A DNA stretch of 64,000 nucleotides from Nannobrachium achirus (GCA_963921795.1 OY997654.1:779867-843866), one strand, 5' to 3'; positions 1 to 14,257 are shown, numbered from the stretch's first letter. Notes: generated from the letters alone by a model not told the origin. Translations and numbers: made by a program.

Positions 1-714
1 ACTTTACAAACCATACATTAACTATGTCAGCTCTATAGGCTATATGTCTACATTTTGGCTTTTTGAAAATAGCCGATCTACAATCTCGCAATGCCTTGAT
101 GCAGAGGTCTTCAACAGGGGGTCCGGGACCCCTAGGGGGTCCTCAGAGTTACTGCAAGGGGTCCTCCAAATCATTGTGTGATAGAAAGAAAAGAAAATCT
201 CCTTTTTAGCCAGATTCTTAACCAGATTCTGAGAACTTTAGCCAACAATAGCAGATCTAAAAGCGCGAGGCGTTGTGAGCTTGTAGATCAGCTATTTTCG
301 GCAAAGAGGTTTGGTGTAGAGGGGAGAAGTAGGCATTACGGTTCAAGTTGTTAAATATCTCAAAACACAAATTGACATGAATCTAAAACACACTAATGAT
401 TGTGCTGTCAAACAATGAAACGATATGCCATGGAATCTATGACAAGGTTGTGGCTTGATGCATTAGTGAGCTTAGATCTGCTATTTTCAAATGATTTTTT
501 TTAATACACTTTGAACTTGTGAAAAGGGACATTCTGCACAATAGTAGCCTACTTTCTACTTTTGGTACTTTAACTACATTTTGATACCAATGTTGTAGCC
601 TACTTTTGCTCCAGACCTACATTTCCAGACAAAAATTCCAGACATTTACTTGTAACAGAGCATTGCAGTATTGATACTTTTAAGAATGTGAGTAGCCTAA
701 TTTTTCCACCACCG
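1..714 (-). mobile_element. hAT-like MITE family 1, reverse copy, interrupted
   Basis: This copy carries the repeated ACTTGAGTAAAAG-type units of family 1, whose intact copies have CAGTGGTGGAAAAAG-type ends. It is in reverse orientation, ending at tttttccaccacc (about 714). The window begins inside it. Its central palindrome is split: left arm about 64-95, right arm about 460-491, separated by a family 2 element at 102-452. It lies immediately upstream of the tsc22d3 promoter. Confidence 0.75.
102..452 (+). mobile_element. hAT-like MITE family 2, nested in family 1
   Basis: It starts CAGAGGTCTTCAAC, matching the family 2 end CAGGGGTCTTCAAC. Flanks CCTTGATG (94-101) and GCTTGATG (453-460) agree in 7 of 8 bases, like a hAT 8-bp target duplication. 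The right end has diverged. A second copy of the palindromic module sits inside at about 245-305. The insertion point is the loop of the host element's own palindrome. Confidence 0.7.
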
Positions 715-773
715 AAAGTAAAGAGGTGACCCTGTGTTTCTTTGTGAACATAAGGTTACCAGTTGAGTTTGTT

Positions 774-1134
774 TTGTTTATTTGTTGGAGTTCGGGGCGG
801 AGTTGAGTTCAGAGGGAGGGCAGAGGAAGGGGAAAAGATCATGCCAGTCCGCTCATTTGACTAATATATTCACGCGTCAAATGACGCGGGGGACAACGGC
901 TCGTTTATATTGCTGCCGGGTGCAGAAAATAGCATCAGTCTTCTGAAACCAACGAAGCTCACGCATCACACCCGACACTGCACTAGCACTCAAACCTGAG
1001 TTACAGTGCATCGTGATCTGAGCTGATCAGCAACAGAAAGAAAAAGAAAAAACACCCCGGATCTATTATCTTAGGTGACCCGACCGTTCGCAAGCGTGGC
1101 GAGAGGTATTATCCAAACGAGTCTGGTACTCGAG
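774..1134 (+). promoter_or_regulatory. tsc22d3: tsc22d3 proximal promoter and 5' UTR
   Basis: This is the repeat-free block between an upstream hAT MITE (ending about 714) and the start codon. Visible signals are a forkhead-type site TTGTTTATTTG at 774-784, inverted CRE half-sites CGCGTCA (873-879) and TGACGCG (882-888), and a TATA-like TTTATAT at 904-910. The last would place a start site near 935. FoxO and cAMP input fit what is known of GILZ promoters. No full glucocorticoid response element was recognised. Site functions are inferred from motif resemblance only. Confidence 0.5.
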
Positions 1135-3812
<2,678 letters not shown>

Positions 3813-5365
3813 GTGGCTCTGCCTAGGGGCGGGCAGAGCCACAAGCCTAGTAACAATAATGGACCTCCATGATTTTTTAACGTTAGAGTTGTAAAGTAAT
3901 CGCCGCCGCTGAGCAAAGCTTTCCTCGCACGAAGAAGCGGAAGAGAGGGAAGCGTCAGGGCGGCAGACGATCGACGAAAACCCACAACTGCTGACGTATG
4001 AAAGCACAACGACACTCACAAAAAAAGACGCTCTGACTGGCGTTGGTCTCAGGCCCCATCCTCTGACATCCATTAGACTCTTTTTCTCTAGTCTCTCTGT
4101 GTAGACAAAAGCGCTAAGAGCGAGGGCTGACAAAAACGCCAGCGAGCGCTTGCTATGGGACTCAGGGGTGGGGGTGCTTCCCCCACCTAGTCGTACCCTT
4201 CCCTACGAGAACCCCTTTCTCCGGAGAGGGGTTGGGAGGCGTGATAGGACTGGTCCTGCAGGTGCTAACTTGGAATGGTTGAGGAAGATGAGGAGGGGGG
4301 GTCCCCAGCCTCCCCGTTTAAAGGTTAAGTCAAGGAAGTGGACGTCTTTGAGACGGCCCTCCATGTCTCAATACAAAAGAGCCCCAGCCTGTGGACTGAT
4401 CTCAGCATACTGTACAAGCTCCACGATTTCAAAACTGTACACTTAAGCAACCGTTAAGCAACCGTTAAGACCTTACCTGCAGTAGTGTATTGCTCATTAT
4501 GTTAATGTACTTTTAAGTATAACAAGAATCATAACACCAATAATGAAAAGGACATACTTGCGTAGCAAAGGTGGAGGTCAGTGCATCGTAGCACATTAAG
4601 AGCTGGGGGGAGCTATCGCAGGACATTCTGATCTGATTGTCTGCTGTAACCGTTCATAAAATGCGATGCTTTTATTTTCTGCAGTTGGGGCTTGCTGCTT
4701 ATTGGGGGTAAAGCAAAAACGAATCCTACTATTTTCTTCTGTTTTTTGTGATTCTTAACAAAAATCAGCGTTTGTAAAATAGGAGTACACTGTTCTGTAA
4801 AGTTCTTTTTTTTTTTTCTTCCAACATATAGCATATATATGGAGGAGATAGACATATCTGCCCCTCCTTTGTTGCCTAGCCCTGCACAGTACAGTATAGT
4901 TACAATGATATGTATATAGTCTTGAAAGATTTAGTGCAGTGGAGATGGTGAGCAAGCATCTGCTTGCATTTCTTGCTGCAGATGCACTCCTGACTTTGTC
5001 AGCGTTTCCACAGAATGTGGTCCCCTGTTTTGATGGTCAGATGCCAACTTGAAAACAATGGCATGACAACAGTGCCTGTCTGTACTAGTAGTAAGAGAGG
5101 AACACATTTCCACAATGAGCTCTGTTGTTGTTGTTTGTCTACTAGCTACCAAAGACTTTGCCTCAATGAAAGCCAAGAAACCCAGGACCATGTGTATGTG
5201 CATACAACTTCACAGGGAGAAGTCTTGTTAGCTAGAGCAAAGGTTTCTATCTCTTTTGTAAAGATAATGGTATTGTTGCTGTACTGTATCCAAGAAGCAG
5301 GTGTTCACTAATGGTGTATGGATACAAATGCACATTTGCAATAAACCTTATGTTTACATAATACA
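3813..5365 (+). other. tsc22d3: tsc22d3 3' UTR (inferred)
   Basis: This is about 1.55 kb of sequence without recognised transposons, from the stop codon to just past an AATAAA. Its low repeat content contrasts sharply with everything downstream and its length is plausible for a TSC22D3 3' UTR. The open frames inside it have no recognisable product. Confidence 0.6.
5340..5345 (+). terminator. tsc22d3: Candidate polyadenylation signal AATAAA
   Basis: AATAAA is followed within about 30 bases by GT- and T-rich sequence. It is the last such signal before the first TA-MITE at 5420, so it is the best candidate for the tsc22d3 poly(A) site. Confidence 0.5.
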
Positions 5366-5419
5366 GTGTTATTCTCTGTGTCTTATTTAACCACGTAAAC
5401 CATACAGTAAACAGGTATA

Positions 5420-5681
5420 TCGTCACTGTTGGGCAGAAACCTTGTATCTCCAAGTTTCAAATTTGTAATTTTTTCCGCAAACTAAAGCCCTGCTTCATCA
5501 TACAAGGCCATCGCACAAAAGTAGTGAAAACAGCTGATCTACAAGCACACAACGCCTCGCACCGTGAGGCGTTGTGTGCTTGTAGATCGGCTTTTTTCAC
5601 TAGTTTAATTAGATCATTTTTAAAATGATAATACAAAACAAACGGTTTTGGACATACAAGGTTTCCACCCGACTACGACGA
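5420..5681 (+). mobile_element. TA-flanked MITE, copy 1
   Basis: Imperfect inverted ends TCGTCACTGTTGGGCAGAAA and (reverse complement of the right end) TCGTCGTAGTCGGGTGGAAA lie between TA dinucleotides (5418-5419, 5682-5683). The palindromic module is at 5522-5603. Thirteen copies occur in this window, mostly 200-280 bp. The TA flanks suggest mobilisation by a Tc1/mariner-like transposase, which is inferred. Confidence 0.85.
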
Positions 5682-5740
5682 TATGCTTCAATGACTACTT
5701 AACTCCCTCCTTTTTCCAACTTAACACCAAATGTCATTGC

Positions 5741-5822
5741 TGAAGATAGACAATCTACAAGCCCACAACGAATCGCCTTGCATTGCATTGGATTGTGAGC
5801 TTGTAAGTTGGCTATTTTCAGT
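5741..5822. repeat. Palindromic module, free-standing copy
   Basis: Arms related to GACAATCTACAAGCCCACAA and its inverse surround a GC-poor centre. No recognised transposon end is seen close by. It lies about 60 bp beyond the TA-MITE at 5420-5681. It may be an eroded element or a genuinely independent insertion of the module. Confidence 0.6.
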
Positions 5823-7708
5823 GAATATTCGCTGAATGTTATTGTTTGTTATGACAATTTCCAGAATACGGAGTTATTGAGTGGTTATAATGAAGGGTAG
5901 CTGCGTCCACATAGTCGGTGTGCGTACAATACTTTTGGCTTTAACACGCATGCTGTTTTATAATGTTGAGCAGTTAAAATGTTCGCTGAAAAGTGATGTG
6001 ATATTTCCGAAGACGGCACATTTTAGTGCCTATGTATTTGTAACTTTGGCTTAGGTCCTCTGTCATTGCATTGAGGGTTCATGTGTTATGCCTTTTTCTC
6101 TTGTGTGTGCATTTCACCACAAAATTGCCACTGCTACCCAATGCTCGTACCTCACAGCAGCAGAGTGCAGACTTTTTAGTCGACATCAGGGGCCCTGCTA
6201 ATGGCAGTGAAGTAATAATAGCTAGGTTGTCAGTGGGGTGGAATCTGCAAGAGGAGGAAAATGGCTTGCCATCAGTGTTTTCCCCTCAGACAGTTTGGCA
6301 GCCAGTCAGCGAAGCAGTGTGTAACTGGAGACGTTGTGGTTGGTTTCCCGGCGGCGTTGTAGGCCAGGCGCGACTCCCATCCGTCTCTGTGAGTTCAGTC
6401 CGGAGGCCACATGTGCAAAGGTTTGGTAGCATCCATGCCATATGGATGCATATACTGTAGGGCCAAAGGTTTGGTAGCATCCATGCCATATGGATGCATG
6501 TACTGTAGGGCCAAAGGTTTGGTAGCATCCATGCCATATGGATGCATATACTGTAGGGCCAAAGGTTTGGTAGCATCCATGCCATATGGATGCATGTACT
6601 GTAGGGCTGGCATTTTAGTTGACCAGTACATGTGATACAAATAATTATTGATACATGTTTGGCATTGAACATTGGAACATAAATCAAAAGCTCTGCCTTT
6701 CAGACTTTGTAATAATGTAATAATAATAAACGTAATAGTTGTATACTTTTCAGTTTAGCATCCCAAACTGAAAATGTATTTTCACAAGTTATTTGTCACA
6801 AAAACAAAAAGAACTCACTTGTATCTTTGAAAGGGCAGCTTTTGTAACACATATGTACAGTACATAATGTGCATGGTTTAAGGAAAATATTGATAAATGA
6901 GGCAGTTAAAAATTAGGTGACAGGCAGAAAAATGGAGATAAAAATGAACATAATGACATGACATCTGTTAATTTCACCCAAGTGGGTCATACATGAATGG
7001 AAACAATGTCTTTTTTTCTCTTTCTCTTTTTTAACTTAAGAAATGTATCAATTCATAATGATTTGCACCAGCGCCCAGAGGTGAAAAAAGTGTGTTGAAC
7101 CAAATATTAATTTCCTGTCAATTAATGGGTGATCTGTGAATGTTATTGGACTCAGAGCACAGACTATTACACTTCACTTTAGTGTAGGAACAGCCAAAAA
7201 CACAAATGTTTATAACAATGTCTCCTTGCAACTGTCATGAAAACACTCTCCCTGAAAATCGGTGTAGGCTACACCACCTCAGAGTATGTGGAGAGGTACA
7301 CACCTGCTTACTTCAGCTTTCCTTTATCACAAATGCCAATCTTTATGTAGATTTGTACTCATCATTTTTACATACACACCTTTGGTCCAGTGCCTTCTGG
7401 AAAGCCCACAGCCACCACAGATCACATAACCCACCAGTGAATACATGCAGTGTCTCTCCTTTGGTTATTTCCCCCTCAGACAAAACAAAACAAAAAACAA
7501 GTTCTCTTCAGGTGTTAGTGTTTAAAATCTCATGATGAACAACCGATTTCGGTTAAACAAACGACCCAGATTGATGTATTTGTTCTTGCATTTACTCTAA
7601 AATGTCTTCGATGTAGCGGTTTGTTAATAGTGGTGCTTGTGTTGTGCGTGTGGTGGTCATGAAGTCGTTATTAGATAGGGACAGGAGCACATTAGTACTC
7701 TTACATAA
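5823..7708. other. No gene recognised; one minisatellite inside
   Basis: This stretch is AT-rich single-copy-looking DNA apart from the 48-bp tandem array at 6417-6608. Short open frames at 6071-6460 and 7206-7535 have no recognisable domain and no plausible splice context. Confidence 0.5.
6417..6608 (+). repeat. 48-bp minisatellite, four copies
   Basis: Four units of 48 bp begin at 6417, 6465, 6513 and 6561. Each holds the near-palindrome GCATCCATGCCATATGGATG. Because 48 is divisible by three, several frames stay open on both strands, which explains the repetitive open frames here. Units 1 and 3 read CATATAC where units 2 and 4 read CATGTAC, so the array grew by duplicating a 96-bp dimer. 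Confidence 0.95.
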
Positions 7709-7969
7709 CGTTGTTGTCGGGTGAAAACCTTGTATGTCCAAAACCGTTTGTTTTGCATTTATCATTTTAAAAATGATTCAAACTAGTGAAAACAGCCGAT
7801 CTACAAGCACACAACGCCTCCCACCGCGAGGCGTTGTGTGCTTGTTGATCTGCTGTTTTCAGTAGTCTTGTGCGACAGTCTTTTTATGATGAAGCAGGGC
7901 TTTACTTTATGAAAAAACATATGTACATTTGAAACTTGGAGATACAAGGTTTCTGCCCGACAGTGACGA
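7709..7969 (-). mobile_element. TA-flanked MITE, copy 2
   Basis: Reverse orientation; the right end is CAGTGACGA followed by TA. The left end has decayed. The palindromic module lies at 7784-7866 with arms GATCTACAAGCACACAACGC and inverse. Confidence 0.82.
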
Positions 7970-8480
7970 TAAGGTTATTAGAATCAGACTTTTTCTATTT
8001 CTTCCTCTTACTAAACACACAGGGCACCCGGTGCGTCCCCTGTGAATGTCACTGGGGAAAAAAACTAGAGCTCAGAATGAGCCTCTGTAGGCAGCACTTA
8101 GTACGTTTATAATTTGTGTGCCAATGCCAACATTTACAACTGTCTTGCCTGTTAAAACTGTGGAAAAATCTGCGAGTTGTACAACTGGGTGGACATATTC
8201 TACCGCCACATAAAGTTCTGATCTGAAATCTGGAGACAATTAGTATTGGCCTGAAATTGGTACTTTGTTTTTTTGTACGAGTTCTATTTTGGGATGATTT
8301 GGTAATAATTTAGTCCAGTTACATTTTTGTGTGTGTAGCAGCCTCCTCATTTTGTAATCAATTGGCCATAAAGCTCCAGAGACCGCGATCACCATTATAA
8401 GGTGGTAAATACATGAATAAAATAAACTTTAGGACTATCACCATTGATAGCTTTTGCATTTTAGGTCATGTCTGTTGTCT

Positions 8481-9145
8481 TTGATTGATTGATTGATTGA
8501 TTGAAGACTTTATTAGAAGTTTGCATAGGAAAAGGTACAATTTCATGACAGTACAGTTCACTGGTACAAGGTCTACTAAAAGGAGATCCTAGAAAAGACT
8601 AAGCTTATTTCCACAGGAAACCATTTAAGTATCTCATATAACATTGAATGACAGACAAATAGAACACAGTACTATGCAGTATGTAAATAAAATAAAATGA
8701 AAGAACAAAAAAAAAGAAAACAGTAAGTCTAAACAAACAGTAAGTATATACAAAGAAGAGGCAGGGGAGGGTAGGGCTGGGCTAGGTTTGTTTTTTATAA
8801 CCAGTTGTGAACGGCTGCTGCCTGTAAGTGGTTTTTCAGGGCAATTTTAAAGGATGCTAGTGATCCACACTCCTTTATGGCCTTCGGTAAGGCTTTCCAC
8901 ATTTTGGTGGTATAGCAGAAGAACGAGTTTGACCCTTTGTTGGTTTTGACTCTGGGTTGAAAGTGATCTGTGGCGCTGCCTCTGGTGTTGTAATTATGGA
9001 CATCCTTAACGTTTATAAAGTATTTTGACAGGTACTTGGGTATCATAGTGGTGTAGTGTATCTTGTACACCAGGCCCATTGCAAGTTGCTGTACTCTGTC
9101 AAACATGCTGTTGGATTGCATGTGCCTCTGAACAAACACAGAATC
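8481..9145 (-). mobile_element. 5'-truncated LINE, 3' end with (TCAA)n tail
   Basis: On the minus strand the sequence ends in an (ATCA)n tail (8481-8504 on +), as in fish non-LTR retrotransposons. The minus-strand frame at 8795-9139 codes about 114 residues resembling the C-terminal tail of LINE reverse transcriptases: a DVHNYNTRGS motif, then W-K-A-L-P-K and S-L-A-S-F-K. The reverse transcriptase core is absent. The exact clade is not determined. Matching 3' ends occur at 37946-38186 and 46715-46943. Confidence 0.8.
8795..9139 (-). pseudogene. LINE reverse transcriptase C-terminal fragment
   Basis: This 114-residue frame carries the conserved NYNTR...W..LP...S...FK..L pattern at the end of fish LINE ORF2 proteins. 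It has no catalytic residues and is the 5'-truncated remnant of the element at 8481-9145, so it should not be called as a host gene. Confidence 0.75.
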
Positions 9146-10113
9146 CTTCTATTCTACTAAAAAAGAAAATAAAAAGTTGGTGAATTCTAACTTTCCTTGC
9201 AATGTACAGTTAAATATTAAAGCTATGTTTGAAGCTTGTTCTGTCTGGGAGCATCAAGCAGCAGGCAGCTACAGTATGATGAGCGGCAGTTCTGCTGGAT
9301 TACTGGCATGTTATGCAATGAAAAAACATCTGGTTCGGATGGAAATTTTGGTGGGTGTGCTGGGACAAGTGGACCCAGCCTAAATGTGGTTACATTCGCA
9401 TGCAAGGAGATGGTTTGGCAGGGAAACACAACCATACAAGGGGCTTTGCACAGTTTAAAAACAGTGCCAGCGCCAACATAATTTGCTGTTGTATAACTGT
9501 GATGATAGCTTAATCTTGTATTGTGTCTGTGCCTGCAGACAAAACATCACAAAAGCTCAATGTCAATAGAAGGATAGAAATTATATAACAACATCTGATA
9601 TTATGTTTATCTAATTTCAGAATTGTCTTATCAAAGATAATCTCATTTTATTTTGATAGCATTTGTATGGCTGTCATGATATTGTAAATAGTTCAGTAAA
9701 ATATATTCAAGTTGGTTTGTAGGCTAACTGCTTTACTCATGATTTTCTACAGACGGTGCCTGCCTCTCTCCTATCTTGTCCAAAGTTCATCGGCAACAGA
9801 CACGTTAGTCATTACATCACAAATGGAAGCTGGCCTGGACTTCTTTCATGGCTAACCAAGTTAATCCATATATCGGATACACAAACTTACTAATTTGCCA
9901 TATTAATCAGAATGAAGAGACGTTTATACATTATACAATAAATAATGACAAAAATAAATGTTGATGGCAGAAGCTACATTAGTGCCAGCCGATCACATTT
10001 ATATAATAATTTGTTAATAATTGTTAGACCAAAGACATCCCATGCCTGAGGGATGATTGCTCTCCAGTTGGCTATTTATTTGTAAGGCCAACCAGTTGAC
10101 CAATGCTATAACT
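9146..10113. other. No gene or repeat family recognised
   Basis: AT-rich intergenic sequence. Short frames near 9177-9481 show no domain, signal peptide or splice pattern. Confidence 0.45.
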
Positions 10114-10624
10114 CAGGGGTCTTCAACAAGGGGTCCGGGACTCCTAGTAGGTCCTACTACAGGGGAGCCGCCAAATCTTTGTGTGATTGGAACCTTTTTT
10201 CTTTTTTTCTTTACATTAACCTTAGCATCCCTATCCGGATGAGAACTTTAGCCCAAAGATCTACAAGCTCACAATGCCTCGCGATGCGAGGCGTTGTGAG
10301 CTTGTAGATCTGCTATTTTTGGCAAAGAGGTTTGGTGTAGAGGGGAAAAGAGCAGACTAAGTAAAGAGTAAGTAAGTAAGTAAGTAAAGAGTGAAAGGTC
10401 AAGTTAACTAAGTATTGACGGTTTACTGTAGTTAAATGTCTGAAAATACACTTTAACATGAATACAACATGATAGTGCAGCCAAACAAGTCTATGAAACT
10501 ATCTATGAAATCGATGTAAAAGTTTAATCAGCAAAACAATTATATACAGTGTATAGTGGGGGTCCCTGATTCATCCCTCTGTCAGCCTTAGGGGTCCTTG
10601 GCTGAAAAACGTTGAAGACCCCTG
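10114..10624 (+). mobile_element. hAT-like MITE family 2, near full length
   Basis: The ends are CAGGGGTCTTCAAC and GTTGAAGACCCCTG. Flanks CTATAACT (10106-10113) and CAATAACT (10625-10632) match in 7 of 8 bases. It holds a complete palindromic module at about 10250-10326 (apex GCCTCGCGATGCGAGGC). Confidence 0.88.
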
Positions 10625-10641
10625 CAATAACTTCATCACTT

Positions 10642-10695
10642 AATGGTTCAGTCAGTCAGTCAGTCAGTCAGTCAGTCAGTCAGTCAGTCAGTCAG
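10642..10695 (+). repeat. (CAGT)n microsatellite
   Basis: About 13 tandem CAGT units, starting just beyond the family 2 element. They create a Ser-Val-Ser-Gln open frame with no biological meaning. Confidence 0.95.
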
Positions 10696-10825
10696 ATCTT
10701 AGTCTCAAGTGCACACCCAAGATCAGAGATAAAGAAGAAATTCTCTTGGATTGGATTATTACCTTGTCCGCATGCATGCAGATATTATAATCAGTCCTGT
10801 CTGTGTGTATGTAAACAAAATTACA

Positions 10826-11400
10826 TAAGATAAGATAAGAAAACTTTATTGTCCATCACATTTTGCATAAAATGGAAAATTGTCTTTGGCACATAGGCAG
10901 TCAGACAGTATACAACAATAAAACATACATAATGCATTAAAACTATATAAAATGCATACCATGACATAGCAACAGTGCAACACTGCCACTGCAGTTGGCA
11001 CAAATGATGTCTTATAGCCCTTCTTCTTTGCTAGTGGTACCCTAAGCCTCCTGACCGATGGTAACAGCTCAAATGAGGGGCGAAGAGGGTGTGTAGAGTC
11101 GTTATAAATCTGAATTGCCTTTTTGGTTATGGCGCGGCAGCGGTTGTATATATCCTGAAGTTTCAATTGTTTGTTTCCAATGATCTTACTTTCCTGATTA
11201 ACTACCTGGGTGAGCTTGTTCCTATCTCTAACTAAGAGGTTCCAATACCAGGAGACGATAAAAGTGAGAACGCTCTCAGTATAAGTGACCTATAGACCAT
11301 GGTCAGGGTGTGTTTACTGGCATTAAAACTTCTCAGCTGTCTGAGAAGATAAAGTCGCTGCCTTGCCTTCATATGGGTGGATTTCCATGAAATGTGGGAA
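10826..11400 (-). mobile_element. 5'-truncated LINE 3' region (Rex1/L2-like)
   Basis: On the minus strand the tail is (TCTTA)n after an AATAAAG-like end. The frame at 10846-11166 begins LQDIYNRCRAITKKA and continues HPLRPSFELLPS.RRLRVPLA, a conserved C-terminal block of fish Rex1/L2-type reverse transcriptases. The remainder upstream is consistent with the same protein in broken frame. Confidence 0.75.
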
Positions 11401-12141
11401 TGATGGTCAAAATGGTCTAAGTATCAAGCTGTGTATCAATATTAAGGTCAAAACTACTAAATGACCATATCTCAGGTGAACAGATGGAACAAAATAATTA
11501 TGGTGCATGTGGTCAAGGTTTGTAGCCCTCATTTAACAACATAGAAACCTGCACACAGTGCACAGATCCAAGCAGAAATCATCTCAAGACAGGGCTCAGC
11601 TGTAATTTATGACACACTAGTGACTCATCATTCACAACGTGAGAATGGCCGGTTGTTAAAACATCATGCCCCTAAATATTTGACTTTCAAGGCCTCGCAT
11701 GCAGAAGTGGAATACAGCCAAGAAGACAAAACTTCCTTAAATGTCACGAATCACCTGCGCAATATGCTATTGTTATGTCGTTGGCTCTGTTGTTTTGTTG
11801 TGTTATATGCAGAAAAAAACAAAGGAAAAGGCTATTCAAACCAATTGTCCTAATTGGTGTCAGAAGAATACGGTCTGGAAGGAAATCATTGCGGTCAACA
11901 ACAGATAAATAACTCACGTCTGGCCACCAATGACACAAGATAAACAAAAACCCGAAGCTTGCATCACAAGTAGTTACAGAGTTTTTATGGGCAAGACATT
12001 GCTCTGTGATTGACATCTGATAAGTAAATACTTATAAATGCTGTGCTGTGTTATATTTAAATGCTGTTATATTTACAGTTGTTTACTGTTTTAAATCGCC
12101 CTCACAAAGTCACCAATTTGTTGTGATGTGAACCTCAAACC
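11401..12141. other. No gene recognised
   Basis: AT-rich intergenic sequence between a LINE remnant and a TTAA element. The frames at 11620-11853 and 11744-12016 (minus) have no recognisable features. Confidence 0.4.
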
Positions 12142-12639
12142 TTAAAGTTATACTATGTAACTTTTTTTATAAAACAAATCTTAAAGTTGTCCTAACTATT
12201 AAATCGCTAAAGTTTTAGAACACCCACTCCGTTAATTTCAGCCCCTAAAGCCTTCTGTAAATATGTTTTCTATGATCCTGGGCAAAATTACATCATCTGC
12301 ATCATCTGTATACGTTGTGTATACGTTGGCCAATCACATCGCGGATCATACACACATGATACACTACCGGCCAATCACAGCGTGTCTTGCCGTCTCTTCA
12401 GGAAGTAGCCTCCCTCAGCAACAGTGTTTACGATGGTGAAGGATTCTTGCCTCTTCTCCCCAAATCCTGGTCAGAAAATTACGTTCTACCCCTCTACGGA
12501 TTCGTATCGGTCGCGGTGGGTCCCGCGGTGGTTTGCGGCCCCGCTCCGGTGGTCCGCGGCGACTCCGGGCGAAAAACGGACGAAAAAAGCAATACCGCTA
12601 CTGACCACTAGTTTAGCAACTTACACAGTATAGCTTTAA
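12142..12639 (+). mobile_element. TTAA-ended MITE family 9, copy 1
   Basis: The element begins TTAAAGTTATACTATGTAA and ends TTACACAGTATAGCTTTAA, so TTAA lies at both ends as in piggyBac-type insertions. The interior is GC-rich in its right half. The frame at 12387-12611 is repeated in the other copies and drifts in frame, so it is not a conserved protein. Confidence 0.8.
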
Positions 12640-12721
12640 ATGAACCATACAACGTTGCGCCTGAAATTGGGCACTTATATTTGACTTGATTTCTGGTCAG
12701 CATTTAATATATCAAGAAAGA

Positions 12722-13145
12722 CAGGCAGGTTCGATTCCCGCCGTGGGACGCTGTGGGTGCTGGGGGCGTGTTCCCTCCTCCGCGTCATCAGCGCCCACAC
12801 CCTAGGTGGGGTTGGTGATAGGGCCTTTCCGTGTGGAGTTTACATGCTCTCCCCGTGTCTCTTAGGTATACCCTCATAAAAACATGCAGTAATCCTGGTC
12901 TCTATAATGCCTCCCCCTAGCCAGCTGGATGGAGGGGAAAGGAACTGGTTGGAATAACGTGTTCCTTCCACGCGCTACGTCCAAACCGGGGAAATCCCCC
13001 CTTTCAGGTGAAAAGAAGCAACTTGGACTACTCATGCATAGAAGGAAGCATGAGGTCAGTCCGTTGTCTCCCCAGGTGCGGCAGAGGGAGAGCAGAGCCC
13101 AGGATTACATAGGCAATTGGCACTGGGTGAAAATGGGTTACAAAA
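12722..13145 (+). mobile_element. tRNA-derived SINE with V-SINE-like core
   Basis: GGTTCGATTCC at about 12730 is a canonical tRNA B box. About 100 bp on, GTGTGGAGTTTACATGCTCT resembles the conserved core of vertebrate V-SINEs. The A box is missing at the 5' side, so the copy is truncated. It is not a tRNA gene because no cloverleaf can be formed. Confidence 0.7.
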
Positions 13146-13485
13146 TCGTGGGATAAACATTATAAAAAAAAGGGGAAAAAAAGAAAGACAGACAGGAACA
13201 ATGAAACAAGCATTAGCAGTGGCATCAGCCCTTTTCATTATGTTACAACTCTTGACTCTGATTGTGAGTAATCCATTGAAAACCTCTTGTTTAGTCATGA
13301 TGGCATTGGTTGTTTATGGTGGAATCCTTATTGTCTAGGTTCTAGAACCATGTCAAGAATTCAGCCAACTCACAACATCTTACGCAAAACAAGCAGAGTA
13401 AAGAGAAAAGGTCAGATGTGGTTGTCTTCAGATTGAAGGTAGGAACGCACAGCAAGAGATGGTCATAAATGAATGCCGCAGGCCC

Positions 13486-14252
13486 CAGTGGTGGAAAAAG
13501 GAGTGTTTTACTTAAAGGGGAAGACCACCTATTTTCAATATTGAACTATGTCATTAATATACCTTAGAGGAGTTGTGTGGAAATAAAAAAAAAGTTCACC
13601 CTCTTCTGCGTTGCCTAGAACTGGAGGATTGGTTTTGGGGTTTGTATTGTAAAGTACAATGTGTGATGTCATCAAGTTGTGATTTGCAATACAAACCCCA
13701 AAATTAATCCTCCAGTTCTAGGCAACACATAAGAGGGGGAACTTTTTTTATATTTCCACACAACTCCTCTAAGGTATATTAATGACATAGTTCAATATTG
13801 AAAATGGGTAAGTAAATGTGTCAATACTGCTATGTAGAAATATTCTGTTACAAGTAGAACTACTTGAGTGAAAGTATTGGTTTCAAAATGTACTTAAAGT
13901 ACAAAAGTAAAAATGCAGAATGTCCCATTTCACAAGTTTTCAAATGTATACAAATTGTTGAAAATAGCAGATCTACAAGCTCACAATGTGTTGCATCGCG
14001 ACGCATTGTAGATCGGCTATTTTCAAATGGACAAAATGTATATACTGTATAGGGCTGAAGTGATTAAAGTATGTTTTGTAGTAATAATCAAAATCTACAA
14101 AGTAACTAGTAACTAAGGTTTGCAAATAAATGTAGTGGAGTAAAAGTACAATATTTGGATCCGAGATGTAGTGGAGTTGAAGTAAAAGTATTGGAAATTT
14201 GAAATACTCAAGTAAAGTACAAATACCTCAAAATTGTACTTAAGTACAGTAG
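13486..14252 (+). mobile_element. hAT-like MITE family 1, with nested foldback
   Basis: It starts CAGTGGTGGAAAAAG and follows family 1 to the CTTAAGTACAG region, losing the right terminus. A foldback element is inserted at 13515-13808. The palindromic module is at about 13958-14032, with one arm shortened (CATTGTAGATC instead of TTGTGAGCTTGTAGATC). Confidence 0.8.
13515..13808. mobile_element. TA-flanked foldback MITE inside family 1
   Basis: Two arms of more than 100 bp (starting AAGGGGAAGACCACC; right arm ending near TATTGAAAATGGG) are near-perfect inverted repeats. The host family 1 sequence reads across cleanly if the element and one TA are removed, giving a TA duplication (13513-13514 and 13809-13810). 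Confidence 0.8.
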
Positions 14253-14257
14253 ATAGT

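Noticed and set aside
745-757. GAACATAAGGTT as a glucocorticoid response element
   Set aside because: Only one half-site fits the GRE consensus; the other half does not match TGTTC.
1075-1134. Upstream in-frame ATG as the tsc22d3 start
   Set aside because: It would add 20 residues absent from the GILZ family; the ATG at 1135 gives the conserved N-terminus.
12387-12633. Recurring 70-codon frame also seen near 15572 and 41248
   Set aside because: It lies within the TTAA-ended MITE. Frame and length differ between copies, and the similarity is at the DNA level only.
12722-12760. tRNA gene at the GGTTCGATTCC motif
   Set aside because: Only a B box is present, no A box or cloverleaf; the flanking core identifies a truncated SINE.
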